Below are positions 24,149-34,975 of a stretch of 64,000 bases of DNA, piece after piece. This stretch comes from Mimachlamys varia (taxonomy: Eukaryota > Mollusca > Bivalvia > Pectinida > Pectinidae), in the NCBI GenBank assembly GCA_947623455.1, contig OX392545.1, forward strand, positions 20,992,001 through 21,056,000, given 5' to 3'. The notes beneath the pieces are model-generated. The model made no database searches. It saw only the letters and a program-made list of their open reading frames with translations, and was not told where the DNA came from. Both the position numbers and the translations under genes were made by a program. Each line of letters opens with the position of its first letter. The stretch's first letter is position 1.

Positions 24149-25961
24149 TGTTACCAGTGGAATTTTGTGGCGTGTGGTCTTACCTATAATGCAAGGAGAA
24201 CAGAGAATGTTACTTGACTGTCATCATTTTAATGTGGAGAACAAGGACCAGTCCATACATGTACTGTATAATACATAGACTAGTAATATAAATTGACAAG
24301 GTTATAACAATCACCTTCTTGAACTAGTAATGAACCAATGAACTTATAACACATTACTAAAGCTTAACCATGTAACCCGGTAAAGAACATTGTAACTACT
24401 TCAAAGACTTGGCAGGTATGGCTGATACATTTTATAACAATTGGCTGATAACTGAGCTGGCAATTGTTGACAAGTAAAATGTCTTACATTCAATACTGAA
24501 TTCAACCTTCCACCCTTGCCATCATAACCGATCAACATTGTAGCTACTAGACAGTAATACTTCTGAATGCCTTAATCTCAAATTTGTAAAATCTTACAAC
24601 AACATACATGGAGATAGATAATCTTTCAAATAATATCAGACAAAACCACAGTTGTCGAGTATTAATAATTGACTGGAATTGGATACTGACATTTCACACC
24701 GAAATGACAGACCATGTTTAGTAAAAAAGTATTAAACTCGAAATCGCAATAACTCACAACAGACTTCTAATATATAGGAACTATTACAATATTGTTTATC
24801 CCGAGTAAACAATAGAGAACCAAACAACATATCTCTGATTTCTTAGGATAAAAACATCTGAATCCACAACATCTCATTTCTTATTGAATTAGTGCAAAAA
24901 GGAATATAATTATCTTGACCTAGTAGAAAGTAGAAATTGTCATACACAATATGACAATTGAATTTCTCAAATATTCAATCCTAACCCTAAGTCAGTATAA
25001 ACATTACATAATTCAGCAATATACTGAATTATTAAGAGACACAATTATAATGCTTTGAAATACCTTATCCTGCTATTTTATCTCTGTCAAATATATTCTG
25101 CCTCTATTACAATAACAGGGAACTAAATAACTATTGCTATTACAAAATTATTATGATCCAATTAACAATAATAATTTTTGAAGTTTTTTGTTTCCAGTTT
25201 CAGTTCCTAAATATCAATAAAATAAACCTTGACATTTGGTTTTATAGTAAAATTAAACATGAATAATATCTACAATTGAACAGCCAGTCTCTAAACCAAT
25301 TCTATTGCAGAGTACTAGTAATGTAAATATATACACGTGTTGCCAAGTGTAAACATATGGGCGCAGCCATATTGTGACGTCATACCGCGGCAAACATCTA
25401 AGAGTAAAACCATGCCATTTCAGATTCAAATAAAATGCAACAAAAATAATTGACATGCAAGTTTCTAGTATAGAATATGCTACAATATTATGATTCTATT
25501 GATTAACACAAGAATTACGGTCAAAAAGTATGGAAATAACTGTTTTATTAACAACTTGTCTTGTATGACGAATGGCGCGACCATGCCGTCTGCAGAAATC
25601 AACCAGCTAACCGCTTCGATTGACAAAATACCACCTTCGTAACCATATTAACATCCGACACCGATCATATTGCTGCATCGCACATTTAGAAACCAAAATA
25701 TCATCAATTTGCATGTTGTTAAACAATATTTCAACCAAACTTACCTATAATGCAAGGAGAACAGAGAATGTTACTTGACTGTCATCATTTTAATGTGGAG
25801 AACAAGGACCAGTCCGGAACCCGGTACGGATATTCCGGAATCAACCAGAGTTACCTCCCTTTACCAATAAATCGGTGTCTCGTTGCCACATTACAAAAAT
25901 AAAATGTGGGGTCCCTGATCTTGTATTAAAATTTACAATCAGTAAAAATCCACCTGTCACA
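24149..25961 (-). repeat. Gypsy 5' LTR (element sense)
   Basis: It has the same length (1813 bp) and termini as the copy at 15821-17633, with roughly nine base differences. It holds both copies of the 78-bp internal duplication (plus 24180-24257 and 25738-25815). The sense promoter and transcription start cannot be placed by eye. It is followed in element sense by the tRNA-Pro primer-binding site. Confidence 0.92.
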
Positions 25962-26281
25962 TAGGACACCGAGGAATTTGGCAGACTTTCTTTTTTAAGC
26001 ATACCAGTTGCCATGGCATCTGTCTCAAATGTCGCAAGTGTTTGGAGAATGGCCTAAAAGTCATTCTGGACCGCCTTTACCGAAGCATCCAGGCTTAGCC
26101 ATCGCGTTCTACATGCTTTCTTCAAAGTCAGTACTGGACCTGCAGCTGGCTTTCCTACAGAAACTAACATAGAGACCAGGTTTAAGAAAGTTAGTGAAGC
26201 AGAAATGAAAAAAAATATCAGGAAATGACGCAATCCAAGTCCACCAAAAAAACCACAAAATGGGGACTCAAAATCTTTCAA
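25962..26281 (-). pseudogene. hAT-derived gene, 5' part (before the Gypsy insertion)
   Basis: The minus-strand frame contains LKKACRTRWLSLDASVKAV, a block typical of hAT/KIAA1586-like proteins. A stop codon at 26054-26056 and a shift in an A-run near 25990 break the frame. The reading then continues to the insertion site and resumes at 15820. Joining the flanks with only TA counted once keeps the host frame. Upstream exons are not recognised. Confidence 0.65.
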
Positions 26282-26656
26282 GGTAATTGTAATAATGCGT
26301 TGATCAATTGTTGATTAAATTGCACAATGAAGAATACAAATGCAGACATTTTTATAATTTACACCTGTAATTGTATCACACCTGCAATTGTATCGACACT
26401 TCACATTGCACTCAAGTGCATCTTAGTGTCATAATAATCAAGAAAATCTGCAATAAACTTGGGTAAGGTGTATGTATATTCATATTTTGAAATTTCTACA
26501 AGCTGGACCTTAATTTTCAGTTTTAAGTCTTGTGAGACAGAGTAGGATTAGGCCAATCAAAAAAATGTTTTTGCTGGTATCTGTTACCCTGACCTTTATA
26601 AATATCCCTAAACCTTAAATGGCAATTTCAAAGAAGACTGTTAAGTCAATAAAGGA

Positions 26657-26743
26657 TCTTACACGAGTGTCGATGTAATATGGAATTTAATTAACGAGTT
26701 TAATAAATTCCATATTTCATTGACACCAGTGTAAGATTCTAAT
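26657..26743. repeat. Foldback element
   Basis: The arm ATCTTACACGAGTGTCGATG continues through ATATGGAATTT. It is mirrored by AAATTCCATAT and CACCAGTGTAAGAT, with an AT-rich loop. Two TGACGTCA-type palindromes follow at about 26860-26890. It is likely the core of a short inverted-repeat element. Confidence 0.65.
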
Positions 26744-27217
26744 TATCACAACTTATATTCATTCAAGAGCAAGTACACCAAAATTCTCAAATTCCTTTTC
26801 TGTAAGAAAGGCAAATTTTTCCTTCGACGGTACGCTTTTCACTACCGAGACAATCATATGACGTCATCAAGACATCATTTGTTATGACGTCACAATAGTC
26901 TTATTACACATGTGTAATACCATATTTATGACATGGTCGTATTACATGACTAAACGGATCAGTTATGTGATAAAGAACACTCGCCTATATAACTGATAAT
27001 GCATAAGAAATCATGAATTATGAAAATATGCAGAAGGACCCCATTTATTTAGCTCGGACCACATTTATACGCAAACGCAAAATTAACCCCGCTTGATTTT
27101 CCAAGCAAGTACATGTACAGGAAACAATATGTACACATTTTTGTCTGGCCTTATAGACATGTTAGTTGACTAATCTAAAGATCTATAATTCTAAAGTCTT
27201 CCTTCTTTTCTCTTCAG

Positions 27218-27985
27218 ACTGGCACACAGAATGCTTTAAAACCAAACTAGACATGACCAACATATCAAAAGGGGAATTGGCAGAGAAACTTGGCAGATTT
27301 TACTGCGAGGCCAGACCAAAACCAGGAGATAGTACTAAACAAATGCCACAACAATCTCATAAAAATAGTAAGAAAAACATCGGGGCAGCAATTAATAGGC
27401 ACATTCAAGATATAGGGAGAGAAATGGATATTGTAAATGGAACAGAATTTAAACGGGCAAATAAATTATTGGATGGGCTGCTGAAAGAGAGATTATCATC
27501 CGGGCTGTCAAAACCAGCCCAGCACGAGGATATTGTCGAAGAAGGAGACCTGGAGAAAATTTCAGTATATTGTTAAGACGCCGAAACCTCGTTATTCATT
27601 CTACGACAGTGCATCTGGTACAACATTTCAGTCCATTTTGTCACACACGGTCTTGAGTTTCATCACCAACTAAAGCGCGACTCATTCGAGTACAAATTTG
27701 ATGAGAATGGAGTAGAATATGCTACTCTTACTCATGAGTGTAAACAGAAAAAATTCCAGGGTGGGTTGTCAAACAATGAAGCAATAGGCGACAAACGAAT
27801 GTATGCTACAGGGGAAACAACTGTCCAGTCCGCATGTTGAAAATGTTTATTGAAAAAAAATGATCCAAATGCAAACGCCCTGTTCAATGGTTGTGTGAAA
27901 GATGCTATCAATAATCCTATGCGCCATACCATCTGGTACAATGCCAAGGCCTTGAGCAAAGCAAGTTTTGACCGCCATTCAGAAA
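27218..27985 (+). pseudogene. DUF3504 / Crypton-related reading frame, broken
   Basis: A strong acceptor (TTCTTTTCTCTTCAG at 27203-27217) opens a frame with ELAEKLGRFYCEARPKP, NIGAAINRHIQDIG and LLDGLLKERLSSGLS. The frame ends at 27574-27576. The conserved reading continues in another frame with SVHFVTHGLEFHHQLKRDSF and later GCVKDAINNPMRHTIWYNAK, interrupted by a stop near 27837. These blocks resemble the DUF3504 family, related to ZMYM/QRICH1/KCTD1-like Crypton-derived proteins. At least one frameshift and one stop mark a pseudogene unless the assembly is in error. No partner exons were found. Confidence 0.65.
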
Positions 27986-28777
27986 ATGAGTGACGAAGGA
28001 TTCCAATGCAGACAGTTTATGATGATGTACGGAATGTACAGTAGAAACTGCACGAGTACACAAAAACGTTCTATTAGTAAAACACTATAATCACTTACCG
28101 GTGCAGTCAACCGAAGCAGTTCAGATGAAAACCATGACCAGACAAAATATATTACTCCTCCTTCCGTACACAAAGTCAATCTGAAGTCCCCCGATCAGCT
28201 GGCGCTCGCTGTCTCTCCTCGTGTCCATCAGTGCAACACGAACTTTGTCGCACAGTCTGATTTATACACACATAACGGTAACATGGGCTGACCTGGCTAT
28301 CCTTTAAACATGATGTCAGCGTCATTGTTCCAGACGATGGCTGGGTTCCTGTCGAATTCCACGTTCAACAATTGTTCGTTCCATTTTGAAGGTGGAAAGG
28401 AGTCTAATCACTGACCACAACACATGTTCGAAGCCGCCATGTTGCTGAAGTGCGACCCAGGCCGTGACCTGATTACCCCGATCCCACAGAGCGCGCAAAT
28501 TAATTCTATAAATAGACTGATTTAAATTGTTGGGATTTTTATTTGTCAGAAGGTATAAAAAGTGACTTCTTAATTGAATTAAAAACTCGTTGTTATCTGA
28601 AGTGGTCTATTTATCATTGCAGCCAAAGCAAACAAGTTATCCAGCTTACCAGGCGATCGCGATCGATCAATAACAATGACGTCATACACTTCGGTAGCTT
28701 CCGTGGAAATTGATTAGACTTGCACAAGACCGGCATTTCAGAAATAAAATAAAACATCGTTGTGAATGTAAATATAA
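27986..28777. other. Intergenic, nothing recognised
   Basis: Mixed-composition sequence with a palindrome-rich GCGATCGCGATCGAT run near 28654. No coding or repeat boundary is supported. Confidence 0.4.
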
Positions 28778-28863
28778 GGATAGAATTCTGTTTTGTTGAG
28801 GTTTATGGGGTATAAATCTCAATGGGTCCCGGGCATAAACCTCAACAAAACAGAATTTTATCC
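28778..28863. repeat. Strong 30-bp-arm hairpin
   Basis: The arms at 28778-28807 and 28834-28863 (core TTCTGTTTTGTTGAGGTTTA and its complement) match with one visible mismatch around a 26-nt loop. The element is either a small foldback or a cruciform-prone site. No transcript evidence is available. Confidence 0.75.
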
Positions 28864-29524
28864 ATAAATAGTCAAAGACCTCAACAGAATGTATTACATA
28901 TTTCAGTGTTTAGGGCTATTCCATTAAAATATCTAAATTACCCCAGGACTCCATAATAATTCACTTCTGTCCATGGTTGGATTTCTCTCCTATTACTTTT
29001 GTGTTATTCATTAAATAGATTCTAGGGTGATACCCATGAAAAAACTGGAGTCCTGGGGTAGGGTAGATGTTTTCCCGGAAAAGCCCTAATGTAGTAAAGC
29101 CTTAAAAATTAAAATAATGTTAGTTAAAAATACATGCAGCAAAACTGGAGAAAGCAGCACAAAGCACAATGGCAACCTGAAATGAAATAAAAACCAAAAA
29201 CAGAAACTAGAATTAACAAACAGAAGTAACGGCCAACAACATTATGTTTTCAATACCTCATAATTGACAGGGTGTGCTTGAAACCCGAAAATTAGTTTTT
29301 GATAACATGATCAGGGAAAACAGGTTGGGCAACAGTTCTTGATCCCTTTAACACATCCTCCTTGGGTTTACCATAATGTTCTGCCAAGTGATTTATTTCA
29401 GCCTGTAGTGTTTGAAAGAACATTTATAGCAACTTGGCAACTGCTAAAAGGTAATGTGAATGTCTATATATATGTTGTACAAAACACTTTTTTATCTTCT
29501 ACTGATTTACAAAGCAAGAAATCT
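28864..29524. other. Intergenic, nothing recognised
   Basis: AT-rich sequence lies between the hairpin and the second hAT-like gene. It shows an imperfect inverted pair (CCCCAGGACTCC near 28943, GGAGTCCTGGGG near 29046) that suggests an old foldback of about 115 bp. Confidence 0.45.
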
Positions 29525-31640
29525 TCAAAATCTTTTAATAAAGATTACCTTTCCAAAATCATTCAACTCATTAATGTTGACAGGTACATTCTTCAATTCA
29601 AAGATCCTAAAGCCATGTAAAATAGGGGAGCAGTGAAATCCATCCTGCAGCCTACTTATTAAATTGTGCACCTTTGAATTTCCAACTTCTTCCACAACCT
29701 TGGGAAGTGTCAATACTTCATTTTGATTTCTGAAAGACACAAGAAAGCAATAATAGATAAAGTAAAGGTTTCACATTGACAATGACATTCATTTTAGGAA
29801 TTATAAAATATTATTGAAACCTTTACTAATTTATTTACATCAATTGAACTTCAAAAAAAAGTATTTTAGATGTCACGATAGAAGTAATTGCATTACCTTG
29901 ATTGTTGGTTTGTACATATGATTATCAGTCAGATCTGGAAAAAATCTTATAAACGGTCATGTTACATTCTAAACAAATGTCACCAGATCTCACCTTAGTC
30001 GTCTACCTAAGTCTGTCCTGTCATCTATCTCCTGCCACAATCCAGTAAGCCTGTTCAGATATAGGTCGAGATCGTCATTTCCTGCAGCAACACATTCAAA
30101 TCTTTAAGTAAGGTGTTCAAGTTCATCAGTGAAACAAAGACACCCCAGTTAATTGTTTATTAAGTAATTTCTGGCCCTAATTGAATTGATTTGAATATAC
30201 CAAGTTTCAAATATAATGTTTTCTGAATTTTCAATTTCCAAGCAACTAGATTTCTGATTGATTTTACTAAACAAATTTTTAAGTTTTAATGTGGGGTCTT
30301 AAATTGTCAAATTGATTTTTTTTATATATTTAAACTAACCTTCAGTTTTTTGTTAACTCTACTGAAGTGAACATCTCCATTCAGATAGTCACTGAAGATA
30401 ACGACAGGCTTTAGTATATCACACAGTATAGCTGCAGCAGCAACAGTGGACTTGTTAGTCAGCATGTTTCTCACGCCAAGAATGTCTGGCTCTTTCTTCT
30501 CATCATAAAGTCAAATTAATAGAATTACATTGCTATTTTAGAAATTTAAATTCAATATTATTTCATAAGTGATGTTTTAAGTAAGCAGATATTTGTCCAA
30601 TCATTCCTTTTCAAATAGAAAGTTAAAACAAATGAAACTTATAAAACCGTATGTTTACCTGAATTAACCCCACTCATGGTGTTGCAATGTCTATGTTCTT
30701 CGCCATCAGGAATCTCTCAATAGCTGTCATCAAACTTTCAGCATCTGTTCGCACAACATTGATCAGTCTAGGAAATACCTCTTTCAATTCATCTCCTGTG
30801 AAATAACGTGCTTCGATAGCAAACTGTTCCCGGTTAGGGTCATCTGTTGACTCATCTGCCATAAGTGTAAATCATTTTGCTTTTCGAAGAAATGTCAAAA
30901 TGTCATCGTCAAGATATTTGGAAATACATTCAATAATCTGCTGCACTGAAGATGGTGAAGTGTAATGAACATCTTTCCTTTTTTCACTGTTCCAAAATTT
31001 TAAAACTGCATCGTATTCCATAACAATTGCCAGAAACTCTACCATATCATGCAGATTATCTGTAATGGCCCAACGTTTCCTGAGCATAAAATATGATGTT
31101 TTGAATAATATTCCAATGTCGTTTCTGTTCTCAATTTTTTCCGATACACTCTTGTCGCGGAACATTTTCGCGTGCAGATTGTTCCGTTTTACCCATGTAT
31201 GATTGACAAGCATCAACATGACACTTGGACTGTTCATGTTTCTTGAGTTTACGTGTAGGGTGTGTCCCTAGTTGTACACCATCGCTGGCAAATTGACCAT
31301 CTTTTACAGAGTTGTGCAAAACACAATGCTCACAGTATTTACACAAATATGCCCGTTTGGCTGCAGAGAAATATAGGTTTGACTAGTGAACAACCGAATG
31401 TCAATCGCAAATACCTTCTTTTGTGGCTCGTCTAGATTTCCGTCCGTTGAACTTGATTCATCAAACTCATTTGAATCCTCAGCCTGACTCGTGGTTATTG
31501 CGGTAGATTTAGTAGTTTCAATGCGATCATCATCAACAGTTACACTTTCACTCGCGGTTGTTCCGAATGGACCTGTTTAACGTTTTCTGACTGAACAACA
31601 CATCAATCTTCTGACATTTCGAAACACGTTTTACCGTCAA
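29525..31640 (-). pseudogene. Second hAT-like zinc-finger gene, multi-exon, broken
   Basis: Minus-strand coding blocks run in order. 31640-31412 is a Ser/Asp/Glu-rich N-terminal linker ending AAG|GTATTTG. 31380-31130 has a C-X2-C...H-X4/5-H finger (YCEHC...KKHEQSKCH). 31130-30880 encodes DILTFLRKAK; an in-frame stop follows, then FTLMADESTDDPN to about 30674. 30530-30350 encodes LGVRNMLTNKSTVAAAAIL. 30110-29990 ends in a GTGAGA donor, and 29740-29525 has FRIFELKNVP. The order matches hAT-derived KIAA1586/DUF4371-like proteins. Frameshifts near 31190 and 31575 and the stop near 30870 suggest a pseudogene. Exon limits are approximate. Confidence 0.6.
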
Positions 31641-32028
31641 TTTTCTGTCGGTAATATTTTGAATTTTGGGGACATTGTCTATCTCGTCACATTCGAAAGC
31701 ACGTTGTTGATGAACACATGTACATTCGCCATGATTACTGAAAAGTAGTCTTGGTTAAACAGACTCTTGATCACGTTAGTGGAAGAGCACTACCGCTAAC
31801 AAGAGTCTGATTGAGCGAGACAACTTGTGCACGTCTGATCTGCGCACAATATTCCAGTTGTTTTGTTTCCGGTTTGACGATCGCATGGAAACATTTCATT
31901 TGGTTTCTTTCATTTTTAAAATTTGTGACTTTTTATTTTGAATTTTTAACACGGAGGCATTTGTGAGCTTGAGCGATTGTGAAAAAAAAACATATTATTA
32001 TAGAATAAGCCCAGCGAGAGCCCTGCAT

Positions 32029-32131
32029 CGGGACATGACCCCCTATGGGATTTTCTCATATCTTAACGCAGCAGAGATAAGTTTACGGAACGGCGCGGAG
32101 ATCAAGATATTAATTTAATTAGATTGTTTAG
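32029..32131 (+). mobile_element. MITE right-end fragment
   Basis: It contains AACGCAGCAGAGATAAGTTTACG and ends TTTAATTAGATTG (motifs abbreviated). It corresponds to the last 100 bp of the 389-bp MITE. The left part is missing. Confidence 0.7.
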
Positions 32132-32218
32132 ATATGCTTCAAGGATTGTTCTTTGCATCTGTACATAGGATCTTTGTAAAAATTCATTTTACAACGATTA
32201 CATTTAATCAATGTATTC

Positions 32219-32257
32219 AGGTAAGCGATACAGACCATTTGGGCCTCTTGTCTTCAG
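32219..32257. repeat. Pearl-like family A terminal fragment
   Basis: GGTAAGCGATACAGACC-ATTT-GGGCCTCTTGTCTT is a diverged left terminus of family A in reverse, with its short hairpin. No internal monomers are attached. A similar orphan end sits at 34285-34325. Confidence 0.6.
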
Positions 32258-33525
32258 GTTATGCGTATGCGACCCTATGAGCACGACCGGTTACAGCTTA
32301 TCAAGCTTCAAATTCATGCAGAATCTGCTGTTGAAATCGTCACATATAGGGATGGGTGTCTGTGTAGCTAGACTTGGATTTATGTATTTGTTGGACTCCA
32401 TACATTATGCCGTTATAGTGTCATTCTCTGTACACTGTTGCACATCGGTACATTGTGGGTAGGCAATCATGTGTGACGGCGTGCCCTCTCGGGAGGTGTC
32501 AAATAAATAAATGTTACAAGAGTACGCACAGGCAAATATTGTTCATCAGGAGTAGACTTAACATTTGTAATACCAATGTGACTTTGGACCAGCTGCACAA
32601 GGAATGAAATGGCCCAGACAGGCCGCGGGCCTGTCAGAGCACTGAGAGGGGGTTGGATGCCCTCTTCTCTTAAGGGGGGGGGGGGGGTACAGAAGGTTTC
32701 CAAAGGAAATTTTGAATTCCTAGATGACAGGAAATGGATTTACAGCACTTTTGAATAAAAAAAACATTAAATTATTCAGCAATAAAAACTACCAAAGTCT
32801 TGGAACATTTATCCAAATACAGCACTTGGTAGGCTTCGAAAATACACAGTACACATCGATGAATAGGTAACTTGCACCTATATAACCCTAAAAATTCACT
32901 GGCACGACGGTCTTCTTCACTGTAAACCCAACTGCCCCAAGTCTAAATCATCTTGCCTGAGCCAGCGCTAAATCGACCCCTGTTCATACATGGAAGCAAA
33001 TATACCATGTATCCAGCACAAATACATCATTGCATGCTTTAATGAGCTTAGCTACATGTATTCATACGATATATAATATTGTTAATTAATTTCCGCCACG
33101 GGAGATAAATTTTGATATTTAATGCAACGACGGAGGTAAGTCGTCGCGTACGATATAAAGGACTACCTAATGGCAGGTATATACACACGGCTGAATTTGT
33201 GGAAGAGCTAATCAGGACACGTAGCAACAAAAGCACGCCGGTCGGACCCTTAGGTTAAAAGTTAGCATTGACCCCTTAGATTAACAGTTATCACTGACCC
33301 TTTAGGTTAACAGTTTCAAAATTGTATGTTGTCTATTTGTGCACACGAAACACGCAAAAAAGTTGCACAATTATTTCATGGTGTTATTCTACCAAGTTGA
33401 AAGATATTGGTTGTCCTGCAGGTTGGGCGCAAGAATTGTACCTGCTGTCCCATTGCATGATCGTAGAAGGCGCCTCAACTTTGAATATTATCCATTCTTT
33501 CTAAACAACTTACTCATTAACACAA
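32258..33525. other. Non-coding, short tandem repeats only
   Basis: A G14 run lies near 32680. A short imperfect tandem repeat of about 32 bp (CCCTTAGGTTAAAAGTTA-type units) occupies 33246-33315. No gene is supported. Confidence 0.5.
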
Positions 33526-33534
33526 CCTCACTTT

Positions 33535-33923
33535 CAATCTGATTAAAATACAGATCCTTGTTCTCACTCCGTTTTACAAGAATCTGACAACATCCCATAA
33601 GAGGTCACGTCCAGATGACCTTTGTCGCCTCTTTACATAACATTAAAATAATTTTACAACGATCTGTCATCTTGCAGCAAGCCATTTCGTCACATTATAC
33701 TGCTCGAACTTTTTGGTGACGAAATAACTAAACGGAAAATGTGTTTATGCAAGCTTTGTCGCCTCAAAATTTTCACTGTCAAGATTTTGCCAGTAGTAAT
33801 TTGATTGGCTAATGCGAAAGGTCATCGGGACATGACCCTCTATTGGATTATCTCAGATCTTAACGCAGCAGAGAGAAGTTTACGGAACGGCGCGGAGATC
33901 AAGATATGGTTTTAATCAGATTG
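33535..33923 (+). mobile_element. 389-bp MITE, full length (copy 2), 9-bp target duplication
   Basis: The ends are CAATCTGATTAAAAT and TTTTAATCAGATTG. It is flanked by the perfect 9-bp direct repeat CCTCACTTT (33526-33534 and 33924-33932). The length equals that of copies 1 and 4. The internal block TTCGTCACATTATAC pairs in inverted order with GTGACGAAAT. A 9-bp duplication plus terminal inverted repeats suggests mobilisation by a Mutator-like transposase; this is an inference. Confidence 0.85.
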
Positions 33924-33996
33924 CCTCACTTTTGGCCTTTAGTTGAAAAGAAGAATATGGGCTCTGTCCCATTGCCGAGACTCTAACAATGGTAGT

Positions 33997-34085
33997 TCAA
34001 CCTGATTAAAGTCATATCTTGATCTCAGCGCTGTTCCGTAAACCTCTCTCTGCTGCGTCAAGATCTGAGATAATCCAATAAATCC
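33997..34085 (-). mobile_element. MITE end fragment
   Basis: The segment CCTGATTAAAGTCATATCTTG to GAGATAATCC (motif shortened) matches one end of the 389-bp MITE in reverse. The rest is absent. An orphan family A terminus lies downstream at 34285-34325. Confidence 0.65.
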
Positions 34086-34699
34086 GAGTATATGATTAAA
34101 GATTTGATCCCAGGGTCTGCCACGCCCTTGTAGAGTCAACTCCCCGAGTCCTACCTTTTAAAGGTTTAGATTCCCTTTACTTTAATTTATATTTCAATTT
34201 TATTTTAATACAATTTAATTTTTGTCCCTGTCCAATGGATCTTTTTGGAAAATGTTATACCATGATTACCTAGATAAACGAATGTATAGATGAGCGATAC
34301 AGGCCCTTTTGGCCTCTTGTTTTTCATCGATCTGCGACCTAGCAGACTATGAAGTGTTATTGTTTCATATACACATGCATCGCGAACAAAGCAAGTTTTC
34401 CTCGGCTCACTGATTGCACGATACGCCTACCAGATCTTAGACATATCTACAAGACGAAATACTCGGTACTATATTATTTAGTATCTTAGGCGCAGAGCAT
34501 ATCAATCAACAAGCCTAAAGCCTAAATTCGGTTATTTTCAAGTCAAGGTAAGTGATGTGCTTTTTTCATAACCATAAATATTGAGTTTTTTCTTATTTGT
34601 TTTTTCATAAAGTTTGCATAAATACAATTACAACACATGTGAACATTCATTTTCACTCTCACACTTTCTCATCGACACTACATTATCAACATCACGACA

Positions 34700-34812
34700 T
34701 AAATGCATCATCATCACCAACATGATCGTCCTGATGATCATGATCAATATCATCCTCATCATCATCACCTTATCATCATCAATATCATCAACTGCATCCT
34801 CATCATGACATT
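34700..34812. repeat. ATC/TCA-rich microsatellite
   Basis: A degenerate (ATC)n stretch gives His/Ile-rich frames on one strand and Asp/Met-rich frames on the other. These frames are low-complexity artefacts. Confidence 0.75.
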
Positions 34813-34975
34813 GATACACTATCTTAATGTAACCTCAATTCACAATCACACTTTAACACACGCACTGACTCATGCACTCACAATCATAAATATTGTTTTC
34901 ACAAATCGGTGATACCAAAAAGAGACAACTAGCCAATCAACCCGTTATCCCGAACACTCGCAGACTTACCTTATT

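Larger units (their letters stand above)
15821..25961 (-). mobile_element. Ty3/Gypsy LTR retrotransposon, nearly intact
   Basis: The 10.1-kb element is transcribed from the minus strand. It has two 1813-bp LTRs, gag (22865-24095), and pol with protease, reverse transcriptase, RNase H and integrase (18318-22868). Downstream of the 5' LTR is a primer-binding site complementary to tRNA-Pro (TGGGGGCTCGTCCGGGAT, 24128-24145). A purine-rich GGCGGGGAGAG tract abuts the 3' LTR. About nine LTR differences by eye (around 0.5%) imply a young insertion. Two coding breaks are visible: one frameshift in gag and one stop codon in pol. It sits inside a hAT-derived pseudogene. A normal 4-6 bp target duplication is not seen; only TA is shared. 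Confidence 0.92.

Noticed and set aside
34614..34912. His/Ile-rich or Asp/Met-rich frames
   Set aside because: These are products of an ATC-type microsatellite.
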